Below are positions 18,555 to 27,471 of a DNA stretch of 64,000 nucleotides, piece by piece (within the stretch, counting starts at the first letter, position 1; each line of letters starts with the position of its first letter). The notes below the pieces were generated by a model. That model saw only the letters and a program-made list of their open reading frames with translations, searched no databases and had not been told where the DNA came from. The position numbers and the translations under genes were made by a program. Source of the stretch: a bacterium (GTDB lineage: Bacteria; CLD3; SB21); NCBI GenBank assembly GCA_013360215.1, contig JABWCP010000011.1, forward strand, positions 1 through 64,000, written 5' to 3'.

Positions 18555-19211
18555 CTATTCCGATTTCAACTTATCTTTAAAAACCTTCCTGAATTTTTCC
18601 AGTTTTGGTTTGATCACGTACGCGCAGTACGGCGCATTGCCGTTATCATTGAAATAATTTTGATGATAATCTTCCGCGGAATAAAATTTCTTAAACGCCG
18701 AAATTTCGGTTACGATGGGGCTTTTGAATGCGCCGGATGCATCTAATTTTTGTTTGATGTCCTCGGCGAAACGGCGCTGATCATCACTGTGATAAAAAAT
18801 AGCAGAGCGATACTGCGTTCCTTCATCCGCGCCTTGACGGTTGAGCGTGGTCGGATCGTGGGTGCCGAAAAAAACTTCAAGCAATTCGACAAACGAAACG
18901 GTTTTAGGATCAAATGTCAATTGGATGACTTCCGCATGGCCGGTATTACCGTTGCAGACTTGTTGATATGTCGGGTTGTCCACATGCCCTCCGCTATAAC
19001 CGGACTTGACGGACAATACACCTTTGGTTCGCTGAAATACTGCTTCCACGCACCAAAAGCAACCGGCGCCAAATGTCGCAGTATCTACCGCCGCTTGATT
19101 AGTTATCATAGGTTCCTTCCTCATGGTTGAACGTAAAATTTCGGTTGAATTATCATGTTCTTTACTGCAACCGATGATAAACAACATACTCAATAAAGAG
19201 TATAAACTCAT
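18555..19211 (-). CDS. msrA: Peptide-methionine (S)-S-oxide reductase, lipoprotein form
   Basis: 218 residues. The catalytic motif GAGCFWCVEAVFQ is followed by KSGYSGGHVDNPTYQQVC, TGHAEVIQLTFDP and YHQNYF, all standard for MsrA. A further Cys near the end (NAPYCAYVIKPK) may resolve the sulfenic intermediate. It reduces methionine-S-sulfoxide in oxidised proteins using a thioredoxin-like donor. The N-terminus carries a hydrophobic stretch ending in FIIGC, a lipobox, so this copy is probably anchored in the periplasm rather than cytosolic; a shorter start at ATG near residue 31 would abolish this. AAAGGAA precedes ATG 19211. Regulation is not visible. Confidence 0.93.
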   Translation of the reverse strand: MSLYSLLSMLFIIGCSKEHDNSTEILRSTMRKEPMITNQAAVDTATFGAGCFWCVEAVFQRTKGVLSVKSGYSGGHVDNPTYQQVCNGNTGHAEVIQLTFDPKTVSFVELLEVFFGTHDPTTLNRQGADEGTQYRSAIFYHSDDQRRFAEDIKQKLDASGAFKSPIVTEISAFKKFYSAEDYHQNYFNDNGNAPYCAYVIKPKLEKFRKVFKDKLKSE

Positions 19212-19298
19212 AGATTTCCTTTCATGTTATTGCCGTGTAATACAACGGTGACAATCGTCATCTATTCCCTCATGGCGTCAAAATAACACAAAATAAAA

Positions 19299-19326
19299 AA
19301 GGTTTGTGATCGTCGTCACAAACCTT
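19299..19326 (-). terminator. Terminator of the thiol-protein gene
   Basis: A perfect 11-bp stem (AAGGTTTGTGA with TCACAAACCTT) closes a TCGTCG loop. On the minus strand it runs into TTTTTTATTT. It lies 26 bases past the stop at 19352. Confidence 0.9.
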
Positions 19327-19351
19327 GAAGTGAAATTATTTATCAAATCGT

Positions 19352-19606
19352 TTAAGAAGACCAATCTTCCGCAGATTTGATCCATTTTTCGACCGTAAGA
19401 TAAGCCGGCATGCGACCGGTGCTGATGATGTGCCCATTGATGAGCAAGCCCGGCGTCGCAAAAACGCCAAGGCGGCTGTAGTCCTGCCTCTCGGTAATGC
19501 GTTCGATCTGAGCATCCACGTGATAAGCGTGTATCGCTTCACGGCACATATCTTCGAGTTTGGTGCAGTTGATACATCCCGGTCCGGCAATCTGAATGCG
19601 CATCAT
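19352..19606 (-). CDS. Small thioredoxin-like protein (redox-active disulfide family)
   Basis: 84 residues from ATG 19606, chosen because AAGGAGG lies 7 bases upstream of it; an ATG directly after it at 19603 is equally possible. The protein opens MMRIQIAGPGCINCTKLEDM: a CxxC active site right after the first beta strand. It ends with FATPGLLINGHIISTGRMP, where the cis-Pro of the thioredoxin fold sits in ATPG. This is the pattern of the small thioredoxin-fold family that includes the Methanobacterium Mt0807 protein. It probably acts as a cytoplasmic thiol-disulfide reductant with unknown partner. The decarboxylase-family gene lies 104 bases upstream on the same strand. Confidence 0.82.
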   Translation of the reverse strand: MMRIQIAGPGCINCTKLEDMCREAIHAYHVDAQIERITERQDYSRLGVFATPGLLINGHIISTGRMPAYLTVEKWIKSAEDWSS

Positions 19607-19710
19607 GATGAGACCTCCTTCGTCTATTAAAAAATAATACGACGAATAGCATCGTGATGGCAATGCGGAGAGTCAGGATGGCGATTGACCGAAGTCAGGT
19701 GTTTTAAATT

Positions 19711-20040
19711 CTATTTTGAACCGATGATATCGTTGACCCAGCTCATCGCCGCCATCATACCGGGAAATCCGATGGTGGGAAGCGTAAGCATGATTACGTG
19801 ACGCATTTCCTCCGGTGAAGCGCCGGCTGTAAGGGCTTTGCGCACATGCGAATGGACGGCGCCTTCTTGGCGACTGGCTGCGGAAATAGCCAATTTGATC
19901 AGTGCACGTGTTTTGGTATCCAGAGGTCCGGCATGATGCACGGCATCGCCAAGTTCCTCATACGCTTTAGCTACACGCGGATAGTCTTTGACAAAATTCT
20001 GATAATTTTTCGGGATCTGCTTTTTTTTATTCGTTTTCAT
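19711..20040 (-). CDS. Carboxymuconolactone decarboxylase family protein
   Basis: 109 residues, the usual size of the all-helical CMD domain. DTKTRALIKLAISAASRQEG and AVHSHVRKALTAGASPEEM are family signatures. Where the AhpD branch has CxxC before the His, this protein has QEGAVHSH with no Cys, so peroxidase-coupled disulfide chemistry is unlikely and the Glu/His pair is the probable acid-base set. The reaction is unknown. Followed on the same strand by the thiol protein, with which it may share a message. Confidence 0.85.
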   Translation of the reverse strand: MKTNKKKQIPKNYQNFVKDYPRVAKAYEELGDAVHHAGPLDTKTRALIKLAISAASRQEGAVHSHVRKALTAGASPEEMRHVIMLTLPTIGFPGMMAAMSWVNDIIGSK

Positions 20041-20112
20041 GGGTACTTACTTTCAAATATGGATCACAGATTATTCACGCCATGAGTTTACTCAAAAAAA
20101 ATTAATAAAAAA

Positions 20113-20152
20113 AGGGATGTCCCAAATTGATTTCGCAATCCGGGACATCCCT
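20113..20152 (-). terminator. Terminator of the porin gene
   Basis: A perfect 11-bp stem (AGGGATGTCCC with GGGACATCCCT) encloses an 18-base loop that can itself pair ATTG with CAAT. The preceding A-run (20107-20113) gives the U-tract on the minus strand. It is 21 bases past the porin stop. Confidence 0.9.
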
Positions 20153-20173
20153 TCATAAGGGCGTTATAAAAAA

Positions 20174-21253
20174 CTATTTATACACATAAAAAAATGTCAA
20201 ACGCGCTACCACATCGGCGTCACGGGAACTGCCTTTTTTGGCCGAGAAACCGTTGATCCAAATATTGGGCATGAAGTGAACATTTTTGATCGGCATATAA
20301 TCCAAACCTGCAGTAAAGAAATATTCATTGAACCCGGTTTTGGATATTTCGGTGTTTGGATTATATGAATCATAGCGTACAAATGTGTTGAGCTTTTCTT
20401 TGATCACCGGAGCAGAAGCAAATATGGAAAAACCGAACGGTTTTACATCCGTTGTGTCTGTCAATTTCTGTGTTTGCTGAATAACTTCCAAGCCGGCTGT
20501 AGCCATTTCGCTCTGATAAGCAACAAGTCCTTTTAGAGTATTACGGCTATCCACTTTGTTGTATTTTTTCGGATCGGTGATGGATCCTTCATAATCGGCA
20601 TAAATTTCTGTTATAACAGATTTGATGGGTTTAACGCTTAATGATCCGATATACTTTCTGGATTTATTATTTTCCGGTTTTTGACCGTTTCCATTGACGA
20701 CAGATAATGTATAGCCGAGCATTCCGTCATCAAGAAATTTTCCTCTCGCTACAATACCAATATCGGATGCGCCACCCAATCCACGATAGTCTGTAATAGT
20801 TTTTTCGATTGCTCGGTAACCCCAATATTTTTCAGATAACGACCATGTTGCTGTTGGGATCAAACCGATCGCGATGGAGTGATCTTTAATATAATCTTTC
20901 CATTCTAAGTTAGCGAGTTTGATAAAAACAGAATGGCGCCCAGGCACTTGAGCTTTTGATGTGTCTTCGGCCCACTCCATGGCTTTATCGTTTCCTTCAA
21001 GTAAAAATGTGGCGTGGAAATTAGAACTTAAATCATGTTCATAATACAGATACATACGACGTAATTGAAAAGCGCTTTTTTTTCGTAACGCCGGGTCGGA
21101 GTACTGTGTATTGCTTTGAGCTTTTGCTTTGTCGCCGCCCATCTTATAATAATAATCGCCAAATACATAACCGTGGACTTTGCCGGCGGGTTGGTCCTGT
21201 GCAATCGAGGCCGTCGCTACGCACAAGGCGAGCAGTAAAAACATTTTTTTCAT
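20174..21253 (-). CDS. Outer-membrane porin-like protein, possibly phosphate-starvation linked
   Basis: 359 residues from ATG 21253, chosen because ATCAGGAGAAAGAAAGAG precedes it and a clean signal peptide follows (MKKMFLLLALCVATASIA, then QDQPAG). The mature protein is a series of amphipathic strands with many aromatic residues (VHGYVFGDYYYKMGG, FQLRRMYLYYEHDLS) and ends in LTFFYVYK, a barrel-like C-terminus. It resembles the OprO/OprP-like or Bacteroidetes porin families. It is transcribed divergently from pstS with 341 bases between, which suggests phosphate-responsive expression, but no substrate-selectivity residues can be identified. A general porin remains possible. Confidence 0.72.
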   Translation of the reverse strand: MKKMFLLLALCVATASIAQDQPAGKVHGYVFGDYYYKMGGDKAKAQSNTQYSDPALRKKSAFQLRRMYLYYEHDLSSNFHATFLLEGNDKAMEWAEDTSKAQVPGRHSVFIKLANLEWKDYIKDHSIAIGLIPTATWSLSEKYWGYRAIEKTITDYRGLGGASDIGIVARGKFLDDGMLGYTLSVVNGNGQKPENNKSRKYIGSLSVKPIKSVITEIYADYEGSITDPKKYNKVDSRNTLKGLVAYQSEMATAGLEVIQQTQKLTDTTDVKPFGFSIFASAPVIKEKLNTFVRYDSYNPNTEISKTGFNEYFFTAGLDYMPIKNVHFMPNIWINGFSAKKGSSRDADVVARLTFFYVYK

Positions 21254-21400
21254 CTCTTTCTTTCTCCTGATTAAATAGCAGTTGATTGAAAACTGCGGGT
21301 TCAAAATACATGCAAATTTTCGATAAAATAATTCCAATACATTACCCCGATATGATACAAATATTATGGATTTGTTAAGCTTATAATATGACAAAAATCC

Positions 21401-21426
21401 TATTTCAGATAAATAAATCTGAAATA
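21401..21426. repeat. Inverted repeat, 10-bp arms, in porin/pstS control region
   Basis: TATTTCAGAT and ATCTGAAATA pair perfectly around AAATAA. There is no T-run or G/C-rich stem, and the site lies within a divergent promoter region, so an operator is more likely than a terminator. It lies about 150 bases upstream of the porin start and 170 upstream of pstS. Confidence 0.6.
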
Positions 21427-21435
21427 AATATATGC

Positions 21436-21453
21436 TACTTATTAATATAAGTA
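21436..21453. repeat. Inverted repeat, 7-bp arms, in porin/pstS control region
   Basis: TACTTAT and ATAAGTA pair perfectly around TAAT, 10 bases to the right of the longer inverted repeat. Possible second operator; being wholly A/T apart from one C/G pair it may also be chance in this AT-rich stretch. Confidence 0.4.
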
Positions 21454-21594
21454 TAGAAAAAACAATATTATTTATATCTTTTATATAACAATTTCATAAC
21501 AATTGAATAATCTTTAGAAAACAAGCCAACTATAGATTGCTGCATTATTATATCGAAACAGAAACATGAATTTAATAAACGATCAGGAGAAAGT

Positions 21595-22647
21595 ATGAAA
21601 CACATGCAGCAGTTATTAGCCTCCGCTGTTTTTGCCGGGATGATGATGCTCGGTGCGTGCGGTGATAAGAAAAAAGAAATCAAAAACGAAACGGTGGATC
21701 CTTCCAAAACAACAACAGCTGTTGCCGCTTCGACAGCCGTCAAAGTGGATGAAGGTATTGCGGCTTATGCCAAAACATCCGGTGTTTCAGGCAACGTGAA
21801 TAGTATCGGTTCCGATACGATGAATAACCTCATGACGTTTTGGGCGGAAGCGTTTAAGAAATTTTATCCTAGCGTCAATGTGCAGATCGAAGGCAAGGGC
21901 TCCAGCACGGCGCCTCCGGCTTTGATCGAAGGCACGGCCCAACTTGGTCCGATGTCGCGCCCGATGAAAAAAGAAGAAGAAGATAAGTTTGAAAAAAAAT
22001 ACGGTTACAAACCTACAGGTATCGCAACGTCGTATGACGGCTTAGCGGTGTATGTTCACAAAGACAACCCTATCAAAGGTCTGACGCTGCAACAGGTGGA
22101 TGCGATTTTTTCAAAAACACGTAAAGGCGGCGCCAAAGAAGATGTCGTGACCTGGGGTCAACTCGGCCTTGAAGGGGAATGGAAAGATAAACCGATCAGT
22201 TTGTATGGCCGTAATTCGGCTTCCGGTACTTACGGATATTTTAAAGATCATGCGCTTTTCAAAGGCGATTTCAAAGATCAAGTCAAAGAGCAGCCGGGTT
22301 CGGCTTCGGTCGTGCAAGGTGTGGGAAGCGATAAATACGCGATCGGTTACAGCGGCATCGGTTATACTACCAGCGAAGTGCGCGCCATTCCCGTGGCCAA
22401 AGATGATAAATCGGAATTTGTCGGCGAATCCTACGACAATGTGAAATCCGGAAAATATCCGCTCAGCCGTTATCTGTATGTATATGTTGCCAAACATCCC
22501 ACGAAGGATATGGATCCGCTGACGAAAGAATTTTTGAAATTTATTCTTAGCAAAGAAGGTCAAGAAGTGGTAGTCAAGGACGGTTATATGCCGTTAACCG
22601 CCGATGTAGTCAAACAACAACTGGAATTAGTTGAAAAGAAAAAATAA
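21595..22647 (+). CDS. pstS: Phosphate ABC transporter substrate-binding lipoprotein
   Basis: 350 residues. The lipobox LGAC puts the lipidated Cys at 22. The mature protein has [20 protein letters not shown], then [20 protein letters not shown] with the phosphate-binding Ser/Thr cluster, then [15 protein letters not shown]. This is the pattern of the high-affinity phosphate-binding protein. It delivers phosphate to the PstCA channel in the inner membrane. ATCAGGAG precedes ATG 21595. It is first gene of the pst-pho run, and a strong hairpin follows its stop, which probably keeps its transcript more abundant than the downstream genes. Confidence 0.93.
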   Translation: MKHMQQLLASAVFAGMMMLGACGDKKKEIKNETVDPSKTTTAVAASTAVKVDEGIAAYAKTSGVSGNVNSIGSDTMNNLMTFWAEAFKKFYPSVNVQIEGKGSSTAPPALIEGTAQLGPMSRPMKKEEEDKFEKKYGYKPTGIATSYDGLAVYVHKDNPIKGLTLQQVDAIFSKTRKGGAKEDVVTWGQLGLEGEWKDKPISLYGRNSASGTYGYFKDHALFKGDFKDQVKEQPGSASVVQGVGSDKYAIGYSGIGYTTSEVRAIPVAKDDKSEFVGESYDNVKSGKYPLSRYLYVYVAKHPTKDMDPLTKEFLKFILSKEGQEVVVKDGYMPLTADVVKQQLELVEKKK

Positions 22648-22662
22648 TCGCACCTAATTTTC

Positions 22663-22699
22663 CCGACGGAAGTCTGCCCGCATGTCAGATTTCCGTCGG
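22663..22699 (+). terminator. Strong hairpin after pstS, probable attenuator or 3' stabiliser
   Basis: CCGACGGAA pairs with TTCCGTCGG, and the stem continues through a G-T pair and TCTG/CAGA to about 14 bp with a 9-base loop. No T-run follows, so it should not stop transcription fully. The position between pstS and the rest of the operon suits differential mRNA stability. Confidence 0.75.
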
Positions 22700-22732
22700 T
22701 ATGTTATAACCTAACCGAAAGCTCGTACTACA

Positions 22733-23662
22733 ATGTCAAACGAAGTGTTGATGTGGATCGGTTTCAATGTGTTTGTTCTGCTCATGTTGGCGCTTGATCT
22801 CGGGATATTTCATAAAAAATCCCATTCCGTCGGCATGAAAGAAGCGCTGATTTGGAGCGGTGTGTGGATCACGCTGGCGATGGTTTTTAATATCGGCGTG
22901 TATCACTACATGGGTTCTGAAGCCGCGATGCAGTTTTTGACGGGTTACGTCATCGAAAAATCGCTGAGCGTGGATAATATTTTCGTTTTTGTACTGATTT
23001 TTTCATACTTCGCGGTGCCCGCCGAATATCAACATAAAGTGCTGTTCTGGGGCATCATCGGTGCGCTTATTATGCGCGCCATTCTGATCGCTGTCGGCGC
23101 GGCCTTGATCTCCGAATTCCATTGGATCATATACATTTTCGGAGGTTTTCTGATCATCACAGGTATCAAAATGCTTGTGCAGAAAGAAATGGAAATTCAC
23201 CCGGAATCCAATCCGGTTGTACGGTTTTTTAAAAAATTCATGTCCGTAACACCGAGTTTTGAAGGCGATCGTTTTTTTGTAAAAAAAGATGCCAAAACAT
23301 GGGCCACGCCGCTTTTTGTCGTGTTGTTGATTGTCGAATTCACCGATTTGATTTTTGCCGTGGATTCGATTCCCGCGATTTTTGCGATCACCACCGACCC
23401 TTTCATCGTGTACACGTCCAATGTGTTTGCGATTTTGGGTTTACGCTCGCTGTATTTCGCCCTTGCCAGTGTGATTGAAAAATTTCACTTACTCAAGCTC
23501 GGTTTGGCGTTAGTACTCATTTTTGTCGGCGTGAAAATGACCATCGTTGATTTTTACAAGATACCGGTCGTCATCGCCTTAGCGGTGGTCGCTTCTATAC
23601 TTTCGGTTTCCGTAATATTGTCACTGCTGATTCCCGCAAAATCTAAAACGGAAAAATCATGA
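22733..23662 (+). CDS. terC: TerC/Alx family integral membrane protein
   Basis: 309 residues, with about eight to nine hydrophobic segments. The family signatures are visible: GYVIEKSLSVDNIFVFVLIF, KVLFWGIIGALIMRA and VEFTDLIFAVDSIPAIFAIT, with the conserved acidic residues inside membrane segments. Members of this family have been linked to tellurite resistance and, for Alx/MntP-like proteins, to manganese export. Its last four bases overlap the start of pstC (ATGA), so it is translated as part of the pst operon, an unusual location. Why a metal-linked transporter should be produced with phosphate uptake is not shown by the sequence; balancing co-imported metal is one idea. Confidence 0.9.
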   Translation: MSNEVLMWIGFNVFVLLMLALDLGIFHKKSHSVGMKEALIWSGVWITLAMVFNIGVYHYMGSEAAMQFLTGYVIEKSLSVDNIFVFVLIFSYFAVPAEYQHKVLFWGIIGALIMRAILIAVGAALISEFHWIIYIFGGFLIITGIKMLVQKEMEIHPESNPVVRFFKKFMSVTPSFEGDRFFVKKDAKTWATPLFVVLLIVEFTDLIFAVDSIPAIFAITTDPFIVYTSNVFAILGLRSLYFALASVIEKFHLLKLGLALVLIFVGVKMTIVDFYKIPVVIALAVVASILSVSVILSLLIPAKSKTEKS

Positions 23663-25833
23663 ATTTTTTGAACCGGCGACATATTTATGATCGCTTAGCA
23701 AGCGGCATCATTGCCGCGGGCGGATTTGCGCTGATCGTGATCATTTTAGGTATGATGGGTTTTATCATCAAACAGGCGTTGCCGCTTTGGTCCGGCGCTG
23801 AATTGTCAACAGTGTCGGCGATCGAATTAGCCCAAGATACCAATGATAAAAGTGCAATCAAGCTGATCGGTCAGGAGGAGCAGCGCGAAATTCTATTTGC
23901 TCTCACCGATAGCGGTGCCGTGCGTTTCATGCGTACCTCTGATCAAAAAGAACTGCAAACGTTTCACATCCCATTGCATAAGGATGAACACATAATCCAT
24001 GCGATGGAAGCTTTTGCATCGCATCGTATCGCCTGTGTGACGGATCAAGGTCGTATCATCGAAGCGGAGATAAAATTTTCTTCGCAGTTCACCGGTGATC
24101 ATCGTTCCATCATTCCCGAACTTCATATCCTCTCCGTACGAACGTCTTCAAAAACCAAAACGCCGGTCCGTGGTATTTCCTACGCCGTAACGGCTTCGGA
24201 TGCGTATGTTGCCGTGGCGAAAGAGAATACGGCTTATTACTACAAATCATCAGACACGGTGCCGTCACTCGTCGTGACCGATGCGGTGATCCGCTCAATG
24301 GCTATCAATCCATTGCGCGAAGAAATCGTATTGGGATTGGAAGACGGGCACATGGAACGTTGGGATATACGCGAAACCAATGCGCCGACGCGGATCGAAT
24401 CCGTGGCGGCTACCGCTCAAAACGGAATTGCGGTGACAGCGCTGGCGTATCTGATCGGCGATATCAGTTTGATCGTCGGAGATGAAGAAGGGCGTGTCTC
24501 GGGATGGATGGAAGTCAAGCATACCGACGGCAGCAAAAATTTTGCACGCATCCGTGATTTTGATCGGCACGAATCTTCGATACAAGCCATCACGGCTTCC
24601 TGGCGCAATAAATGTTTTGTAACCGCCGATGGCCGCGGTGTATTCAAACTGTTTCATTCAACCAGCAATCGGTTGCTGGTAGAACATAAGTTATCGTACG
24701 CGCCGTCGCAGTTGAGTTATGCACCCAAGGCCGACGGGTTAGTTTTCCTGAGCGGCGAAGGCAGAGTTGAAAATTTTGCATTGCATAATCCGCATCCGGA
24801 AAGCAATTGGCAAACGCTCTTCGGCGAAGTATGGTACGAGAGTTATGATGCGCCGGGTTATACTTGGCAATCTACCGGCGGCACGGATGATTTTGAACCC
24901 AAATTCAGTCTGATACCGTTGATTTTTGGTACACTCAAGGCAACCTTGTATGCGATGCTTTTTGCGGCGCCATTGGCTATCCTGGGCGCGTTGTATACCT
25001 CGCAATTTGCTCATCCTCGCATTCGTACGATCGTCAAACCGACCGTGGAAATTATGGCGGCATTGCCTAGTGTCGTCATCGGCTTTATCGCAGGTTTATG
25101 GCTTGCGCCGTTGCTCAAAAATGTGCTGATCGAATTTATCGCCGTGATAACGCTTCTGCCATTGTTGATCATTCTGTTTGTATTGTTGTTTGATAAGCTG
25201 CCCAAAAAATGGACGAATCCGTTTCGTCACGGCTATGAAGTATTTTTGATGTTGCCTGTCTTGGCGATTTCCATTTGGATCGGCTACATGGTCGGTTATT
25301 GGATTGAAACCAACATGCTTGGCGGTGATGTGCAAAACTGGCTTTATCAAACGCTCGGTATCCGCTACGATCAACGTAATTCGATCATTATCGGCATAGC
25401 GATGGCGTTTGCGGTGATGCCGATTATTTTTACGATTACCGAAGATGCACTCTCCAGCGTACCTAAACATTTGACCAGCGCTTCATTGGCATTGGGTGCG
25501 ACGCGTTGGCAGACGGCGATCAAAGTGGTGTTACCCGCGGCCAGTGCGGCCATTTTTTCCGCCGTGATGATCGGTTTTGGTCGTGCGGTCGGTGAAACGA
25601 TGATCGTACTCATGGCGACCGGCAATACCCCCATTATGGACTGGAGCATTTTTAACGGGATGCGTACGCTTTCCGCCAATATCGCCGTTGAAATCCCAGA
25701 AGCGCCTGAGGGTGGAACACTGTACCGCGTACTCTTTTTATCCGGTTTGTTGTTATTTGTGATCACGTTTGTGGTCAATACGCTGGCGGAAATAGTGCGT
25801 CAGCGTTTGCGAAAAAAATATGCATCCATGTAA
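23659..25833 (+). CDS. pstC: Phosphate ABC transporter permease, long form
   Basis: 724 residues, more than twice the E. coli PstC. A first membrane helix (about 15-38) is followed by some 370 extracytoplasmic residues with WD/propeller-like strands (EEIVLGLEDGHMERWDIRE, LIVGDEEGRVSGWME, KCFVTADGRGVFKLFHS). The permease core starts near residue 415 (IFGTLKATLYAMLFAAPLAI) and holds the coupling motif region [20 protein letters not shown]. Long PstC proteins of this kind are known from Proteobacteria such as Pseudomonas and Shewanella; the role of the insert is unclear. Overlaps terC by 4 bases; pstA follows after 12. Confidence 0.92.
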   Translation: MNFLNRRHIYDRLASGIIAAGGFALIVIILGMMGFIIKQALPLWSGAELSTVSAIELAQDTNDKSAIKLIGQEEQREILFALTDSGAVRFMRTSDQKELQTFHIPLHKDEHIIHAMEAFASHRIACVTDQGRIIEAEIKFSSQFTGDHRSIIPELHILSVRTSSKTKTPVRGISYAVTASDAYVAVAKENTAYYYKSSDTVPSLVVTDAVIRSMAINPLREEIVLGLEDGHMERWDIRETNAPTRIESVAATAQNGIAVTALAYLIGDISLIVGDEEGRVSGWMEVKHTDGSKNFARIRDFDRHESSIQAITASWRNKCFVTADGRGVFKLFHSTSNRLLVEHKLSYAPSQLSYAPKADGLVFLSGEGRVENFALHNPHPESNWQTLFGEVWYESYDAPGYTWQSTGGTDDFEPKFSLIPLIFGTLKATLYAMLFAAPLAILGALYTSQFAHPRIRTIVKPTVEIMAALPSVVIGFIAGLWLAPLLKNVLIEFIAVITLLPLLIILFVLLFDKLPKKWTNPFRHGYEVFLMLPVLAISIWIGYMVGYWIETNMLGGDVQNWLYQTLGIRYDQRNSIIIGIAMAFAVMPIIFTITEDALSSVPKHLTSASLALGATRWQTAIKVVLPAASAAIFSAVMIGFGRAVGETMIVLMATGNTPIMDWSIFNGMRTLSANIAVEIPEAPEGGTLYRVLFLSGLLLFVITFVVNTLAEIVRQRLRKKYASM

Positions 25834-25845
25834 CGGAATAATGAC

Positions 25846-27471
25846 GTGAAAAATCTTTTTAAAAGCGGCGATATTTTTTTGTGGTTCACCGGTGCCGTAC
25901 TCGGTATGATCATGTTTCTCGTTGCGGGCTTGCTGCTCATCGTAAGCTTGCAAGGTGTGGGCGTTTTTTGGCCGGGCAGTGTGGCGGAAGTCGAACTCAA
26001 AGATGGACGACGTTTTGCCGGCGAAATCATGCAGGAGGAAAATATCCCGCTGACCAATGTGCCGGATGCATATAAAGAAGAAGTGCAAACGCGCATTCAA
26101 ATCAAAACCGGTAATCGCGATATTTATGGGTTGGATTTCAAATGGCTAAACACATACGATATCGCGTCATTGCAGTATCCGGATGACTTCGTAATTATCG
26201 AACGGCGTGAATTCGGTAATTTCTACGGACGCGTGGCTTCGATTTCAGAAAACGGAACAATCATCGCCAGCGGAGCACAGGCGACCGAAACGTTGGATCA
26301 GTTTCTCCGCAAAGCCTTGGACGTGCATGATGAACAACTGCACCTCGAAAAAGGGGAAGGCGGTCGCATCAACCGGGCGATCGAGGATACGCGACTTGAA
26401 ATCAAACGTCTGAAATTTTATAAAGAAGATACGCCGGAATTATTGTCGTCGCTTGAGGCGGAGATTCATCGTTTGCAAGAAGCGTATCAGGGCATTCAAA
26501 AACAATTGGAAACGTTGCATCTGAAAACGAGCGGCATGTATGTCAGCGTGATCACTACCGACGGTCAAACCCGCGATTTACCGGTGTCCAAAATCGTGCG
26601 TTTTTATCAACCCAATACGATGAATACGTTTGAGAAATCCGGTTTTTATATAAGCAAAATATTTGAGTATCTGACGGATGAACCGCGCGAGTCGAATACG
26701 GAAGGCGGCGTTTTCCCGGCTATATTCGGTACGGTGTTGATGGTGTTTTTGATGAATCTGGTCGTAGTTCCATTTGGCGTCGTGGCCGCGCTGTACCTGC
26801 GCGAATACGCGAAACAGGGAATCGCTGTACGATTGATTCGCATCGCGGTCAATAATCTTGCGGGCGTACCGTCGATCGTTTTCGGAATTTTCGGATTAGG
26901 TTTTTTTGTGTACTTCTGCGGCGGCACGATAGATCAACTTTTTTATCCGGATCGCCTTCCGACGCCGACATGGGGCACCGGCGGTATTTTGTGGGCATCG
27001 CTGACACTTTCTTTATTGACGGTGCCGGTCGTGATCGTTGCAACGGAAGAAGCCCTGACTACCGTTCCTAAAGGCGTACGGGATGCGTCGCTGGCGCTGG
27101 GTGCGACAAAGTGGCAAACCACATGGCGCGTGGTCATACCGGCTTCTACACCGGGTATTTTGACGGGTGTGATTTTGGCTATGGCGCGCGGTGCAGGCGA
27201 AGTGGCGCCGCTGATGATCACGGGTGTCGTTAAGCTGGCTCCCAATCTGCCGTTGGACGGATCGTTTCCCTTCTTTCATTTGGATCGCAAATTCATGCAT
27301 CTCGGATTTCATATTTACGACGTGGGTTTCCAATCGCCCAATGTAGAAGCGGCCAAACCCATGGTGTTTATGACGGCGTTGCTTTTGATCACGATAGTGC
27401 TTTTGCTCAATCTGACGGCGATCATCGTGCGTGCGCGTTTACGAAAAAAATATCAAGGTTCGGCATTTTAA
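25846..27471 (+). CDS. pstA: Phosphate ABC transporter permease, long form
   Basis: 541 residues, about twice the E. coli PstA. After a first helix (about 15-40) come some 230 extracytoplasmic residues that include a predicted coiled coil ([20 protein letters not shown] and the next 40 residues, with many Glu, Leu and Gln). The permease core begins near residue 285 ([20 protein letters not shown]) and carries the EAA-type loop [20 protein letters not shown] that docks on PstB. The insert mirrors the one in PstC, so the two may form one extracytoplasmic cap over the channel; this is inference. The TAA stop overlaps the ATG of pstB by one base. Confidence 0.92.
   Translation: MKNLFKSGDIFLWFTGAVLGMIMFLVAGLLLIVSLQGVGVFWPGSVAEVELKDGRRFAGEIMQEENIPLTNVPDAYKEEVQTRIQIKTGNRDIYGLDFKWLNTYDIASLQYPDDFVIIERREFGNFYGRVASISENGTIIASGAQATETLDQFLRKALDVHDEQLHLEKGEGGRINRAIEDTRLEIKRLKFYKEDTPELLSSLEAEIHRLQEAYQGIQKQLETLHLKTSGMYVSVITTDGQTRDLPVSKIVRFYQPNTMNTFEKSGFYISKIFEYLTDEPRESNTEGGVFPAIFGTVLMVFLMNLVVVPFGVVAALYLREYAKQGIAVRLIRIAVNNLAGVPSIVFGIFGLGFFVYFCGGTIDQLFYPDRLPTPTWGTGGILWASLTLSLLTVPVVIVATEEALTTVPKGVRDASLALGATKWQTTWRVVIPASTPGILTGVILAMARGAGEVAPLMITGVVKLAPNLPLDGSFPFFHLDRKFMHLGFHIYDVGFQSPNVEAAKPMVFMTALLLITIVLLLNLTAIIVRARLRKKYQGSAF

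Larger units (their letters stand above)
21254..21594. promoter_or_regulatory. Divergent control region of porin and pstS
   Basis: This 341-base AT-rich gap must hold the promoters of both genes. It contains two perfect inverted repeats (listed separately) and a lone TATGACA at 21387-21393, which resembles half of an E. coli Pho box; no second half at the right distance was found. AGGAG ribosome sites lie at both ends (before 21253 on the minus strand and before 21595 on the plus strand). No small gene with a ribosome site was seen. Confidence 0.5.
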
